Below are positions 1-6,651 of a DNA stretch of 14,974 bases, one piece after another; position 1 is the first letter of the stretch, and the number at the start of each line of letters is the position of its first letter. The notes beneath the pieces are model-generated. The model ran no database searches. It saw only the letters and a list, made by a program, of their open reading frames with translations, and had not been told where the DNA came from. The translations under genes were made by a program, and so were the position numbers. The stretch comes from an uncultured Campylobacter sp. Lineage in GTDB: Bacteria; Campylobacterota; Campylobacteria; Campylobacterales; Campylobacteraceae. The stretch is from assembly GCF_938045595.1 (NCBI RefSeq), contig NZ_CALIBB010000116.1, forward strand, positions 1-14,974. Direction: 5' to 3'.

Positions 1-743
1 TTTCCAAATATATCTTACTCGCGATTATAACTTTAATCTTGGCTGCTTCTGGCTTATTCGTATTATTTAGAATCTTTAAACGAGATTATTCGGTAAAATT
101 TCGGCGCGCTTTTAAAGAGCACTATCTAATGCCCTATTTTAAGGCGTTCGGCTATCGATATGAAATTTCAGGCGATATCGATCCCGCCAAACTCAAGCTC
201 TCCGGGCTCTTTTTTCGACTAGACAGATACCTAGGCGGCAACGACAGGGTCTCGGGCGTTTATGACGGCGTGAGGTTTGCATTTTGCGATGTGAAATTGT
301 TTAATAGAATTTTGGAAAGTGAAATCCTCGGCACCTTTTTCTACGCGGAATTTCACAAACGCATAAGCTCCAAAACCCTGATCTTCCCCGCTTGCGCCGG
401 CGCGCCGAACACCCTCGGGCTAAAAAAGATCGATATGGACGATGCGGAGTTTAACGCCGCCTTCGCCGTGTATTGCGAGGATGCGGCGGGCGCGATGTAT
501 ATCCTGACGCCTGCCTTTATGCGGAGGCTCTTGTGCTTCGCAGGCGCCGTGGCCGCGCCCGTTAGCCTTAGCTTCGCAGATAGCAAAATTTATATTTTCG
601 TAAATACGGGGCGCGACAATTTCGAGCCCGACATAGACGAAAGCGTGCTGCGCCGCGACCCTGCCGCGCAGCTCAAGCGCGAGCTTTCGCACTTTTTGGC
701 GATCGTAAAAAACCTAAAACTAAACGAAAGAATTTGGAGCTAG
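1..743 (+). CDS. DUF3137 family membrane protein, 5' end cut by the window
   Basis: The frame is open to the first bases of the window (codons in register from base 3) with no usable start, so the gene begins upstream. About 246 residues are visible. The first ~25 (KYILLAIITLILAASGLFVL) form a hydrophobic segment followed by the basic stretch RIFKRDY, which fits a membrane anchor with the rest cytoplasmic. The remainder resembles DUF3137: an FGYRYEISGDID segment, then SGLFFRLDRYLGGNDRVSGV, GTFFYAEFHKRI, and late on a YILTPAFMRRLL stretch and FVNTGRDNFEPDI. The family has no established biochemical role. A TTG at 39 is a possible start but would cut the membrane segment, so I reject it. No clear terminator follows; an inverted repeat lies about 90 bases downstream. 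Confidence 0.8.
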   Translation, partial: SKYILLAIITLILAASGLFVLFRIFKRDYSVKFRRAFKEHYLMPYFKAFGYRYEISGDIDPAKLKLSGLFFRLDRYLGGNDRVSGVYDGVRFAFCDVKLFNRILESEILGTFFYAEFHKRISSKTLIFPACAGAPNTLGLKKIDMDDAEFNAAFAVYCEDAAGAMYILTPAFMRRLLCFAGAVAAPVSLSFADSKIYIFVNTGRDNFEPDIDESVLRRDPAAQLKRELSHFLAIVKNLKLNERIWS

Positions 744-838
744 CGGACGGCTCGCCGCAGCTTTGTGTGTCACAGCCTCGCGCACTATAGCTTCACACGC
801 CGTGCTGCGGCTCCACATGCTACAGCTCTGCGCGCCTT
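744..838. repeat. Degenerate ~15-base repeat downstream of the DUF3137 gene
   Basis: After the stop codon, an AGC/GGC core recurs at about 760, 775, 790, 810 and 825, mostly 15 bases apart. Each copy is followed by a GC-rich alternating purine-pyrimidine stretch such as TGTGTGTCAC, CGCGCAC or CACACGCC. The copies are degenerate, and no open frame covers them. I see no protein or RNA gene here. Confidence 0.45.
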
Positions 839-898
839 AAAATTTGAAATTTTAAAATTCTGCTTTTTTGATTTCGTACTTTGAAATTTTAAGGCGCG
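831..898. repeat. 19-base inverted repeat, possible hairpin
   Basis: The arm at 831-849 (CGCGCCTTAAAATTTGAAA) is complementary to 880-898 with one mismatch; a 30-base loop separates them. It lies about 90 bases past the DUF3137 stop codon. The right arm is not followed by a T tract, so it is not a textbook intrinsic terminator, although it could protect the 3' end of the mRNA. Confidence 0.5.
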
Positions 899-1115
899 TA
901 AAATTCCGTGCGTTTTGAAATTTAAAATTTTAATCCACGCCGAGGAATTCTGCACCGCAAAATTTAAAATTCTGAAATCAAAATTCCGCGCCCTGAAATT
1001 CTACGCTTTAAAATTTATAATTTTAAAATTTTGTAGCCAAAATTTTAAAAGATTAAAATTTGAAATTTTGCCGCACCTTGAAATTTATAACCTCAAAGTC
1101 TTTAAATTTAACGCA
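839..1115. repeat. AAATTT/AAATTC-dense spacer
   Basis: I count 13 copies of the palindrome AAATTT in roughly 270 bases, plus several AAATTC. Part of the stretch has a 15-base period, which produces a KFxxL pattern in one forward frame. That frame starts at a TTG and runs into the 3' end of the convergent gene, so I do not call it a gene. No tRNA or other known RNA is visible. Confidence 0.6.
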
Positions 1116-1138
1116 ACCGCCAAGCGTAGCAGCACCTA

Positions 1139-2140
1139 TCAAAGCCCCTGCGCGCTAGAGGGCGCGACTAACTCCTCTATAATTTTACCGGGCTCGCAAT
1201 GAGTTATTTTGCTCTCTATTGTAAATTTTTCGCCGTCAAATTTAAAGTATTGGTATTCATCGACGAGCTCGCCGTCAGGGTATTTGTCGCTAGATTTTAC
1301 CTTAAGAGCGCCCAACGTGCCGTTTTCAAAGGTCAAAAACGTTCTTTTAGTGTATTTATTCTTTATCTCGTCGCTGCCGTCTAAATATGAGAAAAAATCA
1401 TATTCTATGCCGAAGCGAGCGGAGTCATGCGGCGGTGGCACCAAAGAGCTCATCTTAGAGCAGTCGCAATCTCCGCCGCATGAGCGGACGTAATGAAATA
1501 TATTCGCCAGTTTTATACCCGCTTCGCTTGCTTCTACCGCCCAAAGCTCATCGCTTGTGAGTTTGCTAGAGCCCTTTGATACTCCGTAAACTAGATATAA
1601 ATTTTCTTTAACTTTAAAAACTTTTATCACTCGATCGCCGCCCCATGCGGTACCGACTGCCCAATCGCCGCAGGCGCAATCCCGCCTACCGCTAAGGACG
1701 CATTCTTGCACCTGTTGCGTATTTTTGCCAGTAAAATCCTTAATGAAATTTCGCCCGCCGTTTGCGTATTGATACGCTACGTAGTTAGCGCCCATCGTGC
1801 CGCCGGTGCTGATATCTACCGAATACGCCCGAAACTTGCCGTCCTGCGAGATCGCCATATTCGGCGCGAACCTCAAGGATTTTAAAATTTGCGGAGCGCT
1901 CTCGCCCGCGCTTTGCAAAAACTCCATAAACGCAGCCCTTAACCTAACGATGCTCTCGCAGGGCGTCCCATCGGGGCGATGCCTAGCTTCGTCGATTTCT
2001 TTCAGCGCCATGCTTAAATTTGCGATTAAAATTTCTAGACTTTGGTCTTTTTGAGTGCTGTTTGCGCTTCCCGCCAAAGCGGGCGCCGCCTCAGCGAACA
2101 TGAAATTTAATAAGCACAAAAACGAGATTAAAATTTTCAA
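1139..2140 (-). CDS. Secreted cysteine-containing protein, function unknown
   Basis: 333 residues. I do not recognise the family. Residues 1 to about 19 (MKILISFLCLLNFMFAEAA) form a Sec-type signal peptide, so the mature protein should be periplasmic or exported. The mature part is soluble-looking, without further membrane segments. It has several cysteines, including two clusters: CVLSGRRDCACGDW (near 147-160) and CGGDCDCS (near 221-228). These could form disulfides or bind metal. A repeated Gly/Tyr/Asp-rich pattern (DGKFRAYSVD, ENLYLVYGVS, DGEKFTIES) hints at beta structure; that is inference. The start is TTG at 2140, chosen because AAAGGA sits 6 bases upstream and a later start would remove the signal peptide. 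A TATAAT box lies 33 bases upstream of the start. The gene appears monocistronic. Confidence 0.75.
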   Translation of the reverse strand: MKILISFLCLLNFMFAEAAPALAGSANSTQKDQSLEILIANLSMALKEIDEARHRPDGTPCESIVRLRAAFMEFLQSAGESAPQILKSLRFAPNMAISQDGKFRAYSVDISTGGTMGANYVAYQYANGGRNFIKDFTGKNTQQVQECVLSGRRDCACGDWAVGTAWGGDRVIKVFKVKENLYLVYGVSKGSSKLTSDELWAVEASEAGIKLANIFHYVRSCGGDCDCSKMSSLVPPPHDSARFGIEYDFFSYLDGSDEIKNKYTKRTFLTFENGTLGALKVKSSDKYPDGELVDEYQYFKFDGEKFTIESKITHCEPGKIIEELVAPSSAQGL

Positions 2141-2172
2141 GCCGCGTCCTTTAAATCTTTGATTTTCGCTAG

Positions 2173-2178
2173 ATTATA
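2173..2178 (-). promoter_or_regulatory. Predicted -10 box (TATAAT) for the secreted protein gene
   Basis: A perfect TATAAT on the minus strand, preceded by GCGC, lies about 33 bases before the TTG start. The same arrangement occurs before secG and frr in this window. No conserved -35 is visible, as is usual for Campylobacter sigma-70 promoters. Confidence 0.55.
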
Positions 2179-2330
2179 GCGCAAATTTACGCCGCGCGAG
2201 ATTTGGATTTAGAATTTGCGCCCTCAATTTAAAACCCGAATCCGCTCGCTGCGGAATTCTGCGAAATTTAGAAATTTGAAATTCCTTGAAGTTGCAAAAT
2301 TCCGCGAGGCTGCCGTTTGAAATTCGCCTT

Positions 2331-3827
2331 TCAAAGCATAAGGCTAAGCAGCAGCAAAAATCCGATGAAGCTTAGGGCGTTGCCGAAGGAGCCGCCGATG
2401 TGATCGCCGAGCTGCGTCAGCACGAGCGCGCCGCCTAGACGCAGACCTATTTGTAGCGCCACGCTTGCGATAAAATCCGCTACGCGCCGAAGTCCGCTGC
2501 GCGTATCGCCTAGCTTCATGCCGCGGCTTTGGTTCCACAGTCCGCTTACGCGGTAGTCCTTGTAGCGGGCGCGGAGAATATCGCCGTTTTGCAGCTCAAA
2601 GCTCTGCGAAGCGTCCTTCGCCTTGGCGGGTGCCGCGGCTTTGGCAGAGCTGGCGGAATTTATAGAATTTGCTGCGTTGGCAGAATTTACAGAGCTTGTG
2701 GAATTCGCTGATCTCGCAAAATTCTTGATGCTCGCAGAATTTGTAGAATTTTCTGCGTCTAAATTCTTAAATTTCGCAGAATTTTTGCCGTCCGCAAGCT
2801 CCGCTAAATTTTGATCTGTGAGTATCCCGTCGGAAACGATCTGCAGCTTGCTATCGCCCGATAAATATAGCCCGTCCAGCGCGAAGCCATAGTAATAAAC
2901 GTCGCCGCTTTGCAGTACGCGTACGCCGCTAGCATAGCCCTCCGCTTCGCCGCTTCGCTTGGGCTCTTTGGAGTGCGCGAGAGCCGCAAATATGCGTCCG
3001 AACTTCGCGGCGCGCCAGTCTCTTCGCATAAACTTGAAGCTGCAATACGCAAAAGGCGCGAGGACGGGCAGGGCTATCGCCACCGCAGGATCGTTCTTTT
3101 CAAAAATAAAGATTATGCAGTAGATGCTCATCGCGGCTGGCGCTACGCCGAAGGCTGCGAATATCGCGGCGAGTGCCGTGCTGCCGGCGTCCTTCCAGCG
3201 CTGCGCGCCTAGGCTTAGATTAACGAAATCTAGCGGAGAGAGGGCGAGGTTCGCCTGGGCGCCGTGCTCCTCGCGGGTAGAATTTAAAGAGAGGAAGCCG
3301 CTTAAGTCTTTACAATTTAAATTCGAAGCATAAAACTTCGTATCGGCGCTCGCCTGCTCGTTAAGGTCTTCGCGGATTAGACCCAAAGCGACGGAATTTA
3401 TACCGCTGCGATCTTTGCCCACTAAATCAGATATCGCAGAATTTTGGCGCACGCTTGCCGCGGTATCGCTATGTGCATCGCAGTCTAAATTTGCGGCAGT
3501 GGAATTTCCGCTGTTTGGAACTTCGCAGCTAGGGCGCAGCACGGAATTGACGCCGCTTAAAGCGCTGCGGCTGGAATTTAAGCCCCTCAAAGCCTCGCGG
3601 GCGGAATTTGAGCTCGAAGCCTCATATATCACCGCCAGCTCGTCGCCCTCGCATATCGGCAGATAAAGTCCGTCGCGCCTTAAGTCCAAAATTCCCGCAA
3701 AGCGCAAGCGCTCCAGCGTAAAGCTAAATTTCGCCGTGTCTGCAGCCGCGAGCTCTAGCTTTAAATCCCTGACCGTGCCGCGAGCAAGCTTTATACGTCG
3801 CGGCGAAAGAAATTTAAAAAACCCCAT
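2331..3827 (-). CDS. Unknown membrane protein with Asn/Ser/Ala-rich linkers
   Basis: 498 residues; family not recognised. Residues 1-70 are a compact region (RGTVRDLKLEL, then GILDLRRDGLYLPICEGDEL). Residues ~71-185 are a low-complexity linker rich in Asn-Ser. Two hydrophobic segments follow (about 214-242 and 247-264). Then comes a soluble part (~300-345) with VLQSGDVYYYGFALDGLYL, which echoes the DGLYL of the N-terminal region. A second low-complexity linker (~348-408) is almost only N, S, A, K and T. After ELQNGDILRARYKDYRV there are two C-terminal hydrophobic segments (~452-473 and 480-497). The linkers coincide with repeated AAATTC/AAATTT words in the DNA. AAAGG precedes the ATG. The gene starts 35 bases after the TerC-family gene, so the two are probably cotranscribed. 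Confidence 0.7.
   Translation of the reverse strand: MGFFKFLSPRRIKLARGTVRDLKLELAAADTAKFSFTLERLRFAGILDLRRDGLYLPICEGDELAVIYEASSSNSAREALRGLNSSRSALSGVNSVLRPSCEVPNSGNSTAANLDCDAHSDTAASVRQNSAISDLVGKDRSGINSVALGLIREDLNEQASADTKFYASNLNCKDLSGFLSLNSTREEHGAQANLALSPLDFVNLSLGAQRWKDAGSTALAAIFAAFGVAPAAMSIYCIIFIFEKNDPAVAIALPVLAPFAYCSFKFMRRDWRAAKFGRIFAALAHSKEPKRSGEAEGYASGVRVLQSGDVYYYGFALDGLYLSGDSKLQIVSDGILTDQNLAELADGKNSAKFKNLDAENSTNSASIKNFARSANSTSSVNSANAANSINSASSAKAAAPAKAKDASQSFELQNGDILRARYKDYRVSGLWNQSRGMKLGDTRSGLRRVADFIASVALQIGLRLGGALVLTQLGDHIGGSFGNALSFIGFLLLLSLML
2640..2785. repeat. In-frame AAATTC/AAATTT repeats inside the 498-residue protein gene
   Basis: On the plus strand GAATTT, GAATTC or AAATTC recurs roughly every 12-18 bases (for example GGAATTTATAGAATTTGC, GCAGAATTT, GCAAAATTC). 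Read on the coding strand, these words give Asn-Ser or Lys-Phe pairs and build the linker at residues ~348-395. A sparser set occurs at about 3280-3620 and builds the first linker. Confidence 0.55.
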
Positions 3828-3862
3828 GAGCGCCTTTCAGATCTCGCAAAATTCCGTCCCGC

Positions 3863-4582
3863 CTACTTTGCTGTGGATTTTTTGCGGATCTGGATATTGA
3901 TGAGCTCAACAAGCAGTGAAAACGCCATCGAGAAGTAGATATAGCCCTTAGGTATATGAAAGCCCAGCCCATCAGCGATCAGCGAGACGCCCACCAAAAT
4001 CAAAAACGCAAGCGCTAAAATTTTGATCGTCGGGTTTGCGTCCACGAAGCGCGCGATCGCGCCGCTAGCGAGCATCATCACGCCCACGGCGATGATGACT
4101 GCGAGGATCATCACGGGCAGGTGCTGCGCCATGCCCACGGCGGTGATGACGCTGTCGAGCGAAAAGATGATGTCCAAAACGGCGATCTGCACGAGCGTGC
4201 CGCCGAAGCTTGCCTTGCCGCTGCTAGCGCTGCGCTCGTGTGCCTCGCCCGTGGCGCTGGAGTGGATCTCGAGCGTGGATTTGACGAGCAGAAATAATCC
4301 ACCGCCGATCAGCACGAGATCGCGTCCGCTAAAATCGCGCGCAAGCACGCTAAATAGCGGCTTGGTTAGCCCCATGATCCAGCTTAGGCTAAGAAGCAGC
4401 AGTATGCGCGTAAACATCGCAAGCGCAAGCCCCATTATACGGGCGCGTCCGCGCTGCGCCTCAGGCAGGCGGCCGCACAAAATCGCGATAAAGATGATAT
4501 TGTCGATGCCAAGCACGATCTCAAGCCCCGTGAGCGTCGCCAGGCTGATCCATGCCTCGGGTGAGGCGATCCATTCAAACAT
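3863..4582 (-). CDS. TerC family integral membrane protein (YgdQ/YoaE-like)
   Basis: 239 residues, a usual length for the short TerC type. It carries the two conserved acidic membrane motifs: LEIVLGIDNIIFI at residues 20-32 (Asp27) and DIIFSLDSVITAVGM at 137-151 (Asp143). About seven hydrophobic segments are visible. A hydrophilic loop at ~108-126 (SSATGEAHERSASSGKAS) separates the halves. TerC proteins are linked to metal-ion efflux, especially manganese, and to tellurite resistance; the substrate here is not shown by the sequence. The ATG at 4582 has AAAGGA upstream, and a TATCAT -10-like box about 32 bases before it. The gene lies 35 bases upstream of the unknown 498-residue membrane protein on the same strand, so an operon is likely. 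Confidence 0.9.
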   Translation of the reverse strand: MFEWIASPEAWISLATLTGLEIVLGIDNIIFIAILCGRLPEAQRGRARIMGLALAMFTRILLLLSLSWIMGLTKPLFSVLARDFSGRDLVLIGGGLFLLVKSTLEIHSSATGEAHERSASSGKASFGGTLVQIAVLDIIFSLDSVITAVGMAQHLPVMILAVIIAVGVMMLASGAIARFVDANPTIKILALAFLILVGVSLIADGLGFHIPKGYIYFSMAFSLLVELINIQIRKKSTAK

Positions 4583-4613
4583 CGGTTTCCTTTGGGTGAA
4601 AATTTAAGCCGTG

Positions 4614-4619
4614 ATGATA
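4614..4619 (-). promoter_or_regulatory. Possible -10 box (TATCAT) for the TerC-family gene
   Basis: TATCAT on the minus strand, preceded by TTCGC, lies 32 bases before the ATG. That spacing matches the better TATAAT boxes of this window. It is one base off consensus and has no clear -35, so it is tentative. Confidence 0.35.
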
Positions 4620-4756
4620 GCGAAAGTTTGGTTAAAATTTCTAAATTTTACCGCCTTCGTGCGCGAAACAGCGCGTGGAATTTCGTAGATTAAGAGCGTA
4701 GAATTTTGACGGCAGAATTTTAAAATTTAGGCACTAAATTTATACATTTTTAAGCA

Positions 4757-4764
4757 GGGGGGGG
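4757..4764 (+). promoter_or_regulatory. G8 homopolymer in the lipoprotein promoter region, possible phase-variable tract
   Basis: Eight consecutive G residues directly abut TAGCAT (4765-4770), a plausible -10 element 35 bases before the ATG of the lipoprotein gene. Campylobacter contingency loci typically use G tracts of eight or more, which change length by slipped-strand mispairing. Here the tract would lie in the spacer between the -10 and any upstream element, so length change could tune transcription rather than frame. The -10 assignment is inference. Confidence 0.5.
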
Positions 4765-4792
4765 TAGCATTATTTTTTAGAAAATTCACTTC

Positions 4793-4798
4793 AAGGAG
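4793..4798 (+). promoter_or_regulatory. Strong ribosome binding site for the lipoprotein gene
   Basis: AAGGAG, six bases before the ATG at 4805, fixes the start. Confidence 0.8.
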
Positions 4799-4804
4799 TT
4801 AAAG

Positions 4805-5554
4805 ATGAAATATGTGCTAAGCGCCGTGCTTGCGGCATTGTTTTTAGCAGGATGCGGCGAGGATGAGGTAGAGCTCGTGAAAAACTACACTTTGCCTGAT
4901 TTCAAGTCGATGAGTATCGGCACGGCGATCGAGGGCTCGAAAATCTGCAAAAGTGTCACCTGGAGCAAAGAGGAAAACGGCGGATTAAAGACGGTCAAAA
5001 TGGTCTGCGACGCGGATATGGAGAAAGTACTGGCAAATATTATAGAATCAAATAAAAAGCGCGAGCAAGATATGCTAGATTCGATTTTAGATAGTGCTAT
5101 GGCTTTTTATGGGGGTAAAACCTATGATAAGCAAGGTCTGCTTAAGCTAGCGAACGAGCATTGCAAAATAAACGATACAAAATTTCAAGAAATGCTTAAG
5201 AGTAAAGGGGAAATAGATTATGGCGATCAAAAAATGCTAGTTGATTGTGACGATAAGCTAAAAGATGAAATACTAAAGCCTGGCGATTCTAGAATTGCCG
5301 CGAACTCTATGAGCGACATTATAAAATTTTTGAAAGAAGCCGCTTATTTGTCGCAACTAACGCCCGAACAAGAAAAAGCGCAGCTAGGAAAAGCGGCAAA
5401 GCTATCATCCTCCACGATTGAGTTAAATTTTGTAGTAAATACCGACAATAGCGTAAGTCTGTCTAATAAATTCAAATTTACCCAAGACGGCAAAGAAGAT
5501 TCCAATAATAGAATAAGCTCAAAAAAGATTCTTGCAGGCTTCTACGAAAGATAA
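4805..5554 (+). CDS. Lipoprotein of unknown function
   Basis: 249 residues; family not recognised. The N-terminus MKYVLSAVLAALFLAGC is a lipoprotein signal peptide with lipobox LAGC, so Cys17 is the predicted lipidated residue. The mature protein begins GEDEVEL, and the Asp at +3 after Cys gives no firm sorting signal in this phylum. The rest is hydrophilic and charged, with several cysteines (CKSVTW, MVCDADM, EHCKIND, LVDCDDK) that could pair after export. A helical Lys/Glu/Gln-rich part is visible near residues 70-95 and 170-200, and the C-terminal part (TIELNFVVNTDNSVSLSNKF) looks like beta strands. The 3' two thirds is visibly more AT-rich than neighbouring genes, which may indicate a different origin. 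It stands alone between a divergent promoter region and its own terminator. Confidence 0.85.
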   Translation: MKYVLSAVLAALFLAGCGEDEVELVKNYTLPDFKSMSIGTAIEGSKICKSVTWSKEENGGLKTVKMVCDADMEKVLANIIESNKKREQDMLDSILDSAMAFYGGKTYDKQGLLKLANEHCKINDTKFQEMLKSKGEIDYGDQKMLVDCDDKLKDEILKPGDSRIAANSMSDIIKFLKEAAYLSQLTPEQEKAQLGKAAKLSSSTIELNFVVNTDNSVSLSNKFKFTQDGKEDSNNRISSKKILAGFYER

Positions 5555-5569
5555 AAAGACTCGTTGCTC

Positions 5570-5611
5570 GCGGCTAAATTTTATAAAATTTTAAAATTTA
5601 GCCGCTTTTTT
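5570..5611 (+). terminator. Rho-independent terminator of the lipoprotein gene
   Basis: Perfect 13-bp stem: GCGGCTAAATTTT at 5570-5582 pairs with AAAATTTAGCCGC at 5593-5605. The loop is 10 bases and six T residues follow (5606-5611). It begins 16 bases after the stop codon. Confidence 0.92.
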
Positions 5612-6087
5612 ATATCAAAATCTCATTTAAAATTTTACGCACAGTTTTAAATTTAAAGCGCAATGCCTTCTCGTCGTGAAGGCTAAATTTAATTTAGCTT
5701 TATTGCGGCGCGCGGATAAGCGAGCGAGCCGAGCTTGCGGTTTTAGATAAAATTTCAACCTTATACGGGCCCTTACGAGATATGAAAGCGCGGTTAAAAT
5801 TCCTGCAAGCAGCGCAAGAGTAGACTATAGCCGCGCGTGGGGCGGGAGGTGCGGTTAAAATTCTGACGAGCTAGCCAAAAAGTAGATTCCGCCCACCAAA
5901 ACTAGCGATTTGCCGCAACGACCGAAATCGATGGTTTGCCTTCAAGTATGAGTTTCAGCGCCGTTTGCCAACGGAATATCAATCGAAATCAGCGCACTTC
6001 GTCTTCGGATATTAGTTTTGTACCGTCCAAAATATCAACCGAAATCGGCGGTTTTTTTCTTGCTGATCAAGCAAGCTTGCTGCCGCG
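5612..6087. other. Intergenic region without a supportable gene
   Basis: No open frame here looks coding. The stretch holds AAATTT words, a small predicted branched RNA fold (5659-5707), and two copies of a 20-base word, AATATCAAYCGAAATCRGCG, at 5975-5994 and 6031-6050. A shorter relative (ACCGAAATCG) sits at 5921-5930. Just after the second copy there is a T7 run (6052-6058), and a 5-bp stem AACCG/CGGTT (6037-6041 and 6049-6053) could make a weak plus-strand terminator. A palindrome GCAAGCTTGC lies just past the rnhB stop. Confidence 0.5.
5659..5707 (+). other. Predicted three-way-junction fold, function unknown
   Basis: Outer stem CGCAAT (5659-5664) with ATTGCG (5702-5707). First inner hairpin GCCTTC (5665-5670) with GAAGGC (5678-5683). 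Second inner hairpin TAAATT (5684-5689) with AATTTA (5691-5696). All three stems are perfect. The fold could be chance in AT-rich sequence; no promoter or conservation is visible. Confidence 0.25.
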
Positions 6088-6651
6088 TTAATCAAACAGC
6101 GAGGGTTGCAGCGATTTGATCTTGTAGCTCGCACGGTGAAAAGGCGTGAGCCCGTACTGCTCGATCGCCGCGATGTGCGCACGCGAGCCGTAGCCTTTGT
6201 TTTGCGCGAAGCCGTATTGCGGGTAGCGCTGCGCGAGCTCATACATCGTGCGGTCGCGCGTGACTTTGGCGAGGATGCTTGCCGCGCTTACTTCAGCGAT
6301 TTGCGCGTCGGCCTTTACGAGCGTCTGAAGTCCGCGTACGCCGAAGGTTGCGTTGCCGTCGTAGATGATCTGTCCGCTAAAACCCATAAAATACGCGATA
6401 ATCTGCTCAAGCGCCGATCTTAGACATGCGCTGAGTCCGATCTCATCGACCTGTGCGCTTGAAATTTCGACGATTTTGTAGCGCGAGTTTTTGGTGATTA
6501 CGGCGTAGAGCTCCTCGCGGCGCTTTTCGCTTAGTTTTTTACTATCGGCAAGGCCTGCGATTTCGCGCTGTAGCACGCAGCCCGCGACGCAAAGCGGCCC
6601 CGCAAGACAGCCGCGCCCCGCCTCGTCGATGCCGCAAATCTGCCCGCTCAC
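6088..6651 (-). CDS. rnhB: Ribonuclease HII
   Basis: 187 residues, full length for the family. It cuts RNA in RNA-DNA hybrids and starts removal of single ribonucleotides misincorporated into DNA. The catalytic carboxylates are visible: Asp9 and Glu10 in GIDEAGRG (7-14), Asp98 in IIYDGN, and Asp115 in VKADAQ. Also present are the LADSKKLS motif (34-41), VSAASILAKVTRDR (121-134), YPQYGFAQNKGYGSRAH (143-159) and the HRASY end motif. The last residues LQPSLFD contain a QPSLF pentapeptide resembling a sliding-clamp binding motif. The start is GTG at 6651; its GTGA overlaps the stop codon of the upstream RDD gene by 4 bases, which suggests translational coupling. Confidence 0.96.
   Translation of the reverse strand: MSGQICGIDEAGRGCLAGPLCVAGCVLQREIAGLADSKKLSEKRREELYAVITKNSRYKIVEISSAQVDEIGLSACLRSALEQIIAYFMGFSGQIIYDGNATFGVRGLQTLVKADAQIAEVSAASILAKVTRDRTMYELAQRYPQYGFAQNKGYGSRAHIAAIEQYGLTPFHRASYKIKSLQPSLFD

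Noticed and set aside
39..41. TTG as the start of the DUF3137 gene
   Set aside because: The frame stays open upstream to the window edge, and this start would cut the N-terminal membrane segment in half.
915..1202. Forward open frame of 95 codons with a KFxxL-like pattern
   Set aside because: It starts at a TTG with no good ribosome binding site. The pattern is simply AAATTT words read in one frame, and it runs into the 3' end of the opposite-strand secreted protein gene.
4023..4607. Forward open frame of 194 codons
   Set aside because: It lies antisense to the clear TerC-family gene; the product is Ser/Arg/Ile-rich with no recognisable domain.
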